Of a stretch of 31,887 nt of DNA, positions 31,364 to 31,887 are shown piece after piece. The notes beneath the pieces were generated by a model. It had not been told where the DNA came from. It made no database searches and worked only from the letters and a program-made list of their open reading frames with translations. The stretch lies in the NCBI GenBank assembly GCA_902464175.1, contig CABQHZ010000008.1, forward strand, positions 1-31,887. The letters are read 5' to 3'. The stretch's first letter is position 1. The number at the start of each line of letters is the position of its first letter. Source of the stretch: an uncultured Collinsella sp. Lineage in GTDB: Bacteria; Actinomycetota; Coriobacteriia; Coriobacteriales; Coriobacteriaceae. The position numbers were made by a program, and so were the translations under genes.

Positions 31364-31398
31364 AAAAGCCTGCGCGTCCCCGCGCGGGCTTTTCTTTT
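31364..31398 (+). terminator. Terminator of the ABC/two-component module
   Basis: AAAAGCCTGCGCG (31364-31376) pairs with CGCGCGGGCTTTT (31381-31393) with one G-U, tight loop, then CTTTT. A strong intrinsic terminator about 115 nt after the kinase stop. Confidence 0.88.
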
Positions 31399-31786
31399 GG
31401 CAACCACACGAACGATTTGAGGTTCGTGGAACAGGTAATCGGGTTGAGGAGAAATGGGGCCATGCAGCGGCTCTCAGAGCGCTTGCCGCACTCCCCCGCC
31501 ATTACCCCTGCGGCGTCCTCGTATAGAGCCCATCCTGCTTGGCGTTTCGTTACAACAGCCCACTTGTCCACCGATCAAGTGAACTACTGGAATAAATACA
31601 GCGACACGCTTGTCCGTTATAGTCGCTATATCTGTGTTAATCGCCGCGATAAATACAGCCTGAACTCGGCTGCATACCAGCTACGCGTATGTAGAATATC
31701 GCGTTAATAAATCGGTTCAAGCGTGTGCAAAACGCGCAAGTAGCCGCAAAAGGCGATTATCGCGCAGGTAGATTTTTGGCACCCTG
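31399..31786. other. Gene-free stretch, nothing firmly recognised
   Basis: About 390 nt of lower G+C than the preceding module. An 81-codon frame from an ATG at 31462 (AGGAG about 10 nt upstream) is open to 31707 but has no recognisable domain and odd composition. ATAAATACAGC occurs twice (near 31591 and 31650). No RNA gene or clear promoter is seen. Confidence 0.4.
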
Positions 31787-31816
31787 TTGCTTAAACAAAA
31801 TTAAGCAATTGCTTAA
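31787..31816. repeat. Alternating TTGCTTAA palindromes
   Basis: TTGCTTAA (31787-31794), then ACAAAA, then the 16-bp palindrome TTAAGCAATTGCTTAA (31801-31816). The first unit can pair with the second as a hairpin, or the second with the third. It lies downstream of the minus-strand tRNA terminator. Function unknown. Confidence 0.5.
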
Positions 31817-31819
31817 AAC

Positions 31820-31849
31820 AAAAAAGGTCAGACACTAGGTGCCTGACCT
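31820..31849 (-). terminator. Terminator of the tRNA gene
   Basis: On the minus strand AGGTCAGGCA pairs with TGTCTGACCT (one mismatch), followed by six T (31825-31820). It begins 10 nt past the 3' CCA of the tRNA. Confidence 0.85.
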
Positions 31850-31858
31850 GCAAACTTC

Positions 31859-31887
31859 TGGTCGGGACGACTGGATTCGAACCAGCG
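31859..31887 (-). tRNA. tRNA 3' part, probably tRNA-Pro (continues beyond window)
   Basis: Read on the minus strand, the end of the window gives a T-arm (GCTGG TTCGAAT CCAGT), the 3' acceptor strand CGTCCCG, discriminator A and an encoded CCA. The implied 5' acceptor CGGGACG and discriminator A fit tRNA-Pro (Bacillus tRNA-Pro ends almost the same way). The anticodon is outside the window, so the amino acid is an inference. Confidence 0.8.

Noticed and set aside
31462..31707. 81-codon frame after the module terminator
   Set aside because: No domain or homology that I recognise, ambiguous ribosome site; kept only as a note in the gene-free stretch.
31859..31887. tRNA 3' end as an integration (att) site for the high-GC module
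   Set aside because: I looked for a copy of the tRNA 3' sequence near 26,000-26,400 and saw none; no integrase is in the window.

Overview
The window looks like the chromosome of a Coriobacteriia-type actinobacterium, most likely Collinsella or a close relative. This is inferred from gene order and protein character, not from a search. The sequence is moderately GC-rich. It combines actinobacterial neighbourhoods (lexA/LysM/nrdR, and pgsA/GarA-like FHA/MerR) with a Firmicute-like order (ftsK, RodZ-like, pgsA, cinA, recA, rny, spoVS, miaB).

Region 1 (1-5632, plus strand): the end of ftsK, then a RodZ-like membrane HTH protein, yajQ, rimO, pgsA and cinA in one tightly packed operon closed by a GC-rich hairpin. 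Region 2 (5633-14641, plus): recA-recX behind a promoter with a perfect LexA box in its spacer; rny with its own promoter and leader hairpin; a GHKL ATPase; spoVS; then miaB-miaA-hflX linked by overlapping stop/start codons.

Region 3 (14626-17530): an SOS hub. lexA, translationally coupled to a DUF1624-type membrane acyltransferase, faces a LysM membrane protein (YneA/ChiZ-like), nrdR and dut across an intergenic space with two perfect LexA boxes and a third degenerate one. Together with recA this joins DNA-damage response, nucleotide supply and probable cell-division arrest. Region 4 (17531-17967) is a gene-free stretch full of long palindromes, including a repeat family with a conserved 36-nt loop.

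Region 5 (17968-26016): a UgtP/MGDG-synthase-like glycosyltransferase, trxB, a DUF1836 regulator, a DegV lipid-binding protein, and a minus-strand run of pgsA-like gene, GarA-like FHA, FtsR-like MerR, apt and a secreted NlpC/P60 wall hydrolase. Several clear intrinsic terminators separate these units. Region 6 (26413-31398) is visibly richer in G+C, with third codon positions almost all G or C. It encodes a lantibiotic-immunity-type ABC transporter (ATPase plus two permeases), a small YxeA-like exported protein and an OmpR-type two-component system, ending in a terminator; it is probably acquired. The window ends in the 3' part of a minus-strand tRNA gene, probably tRNA-Pro.

The most unusual items are the palindromic repeat family at 17559-17954, the 12-bp inverted repeat enclosing the nrdR start codon, a motif shared by the DUF1836 and degV promoters, and the GHKL ATPase in the slot where Bacillus has ymdB.
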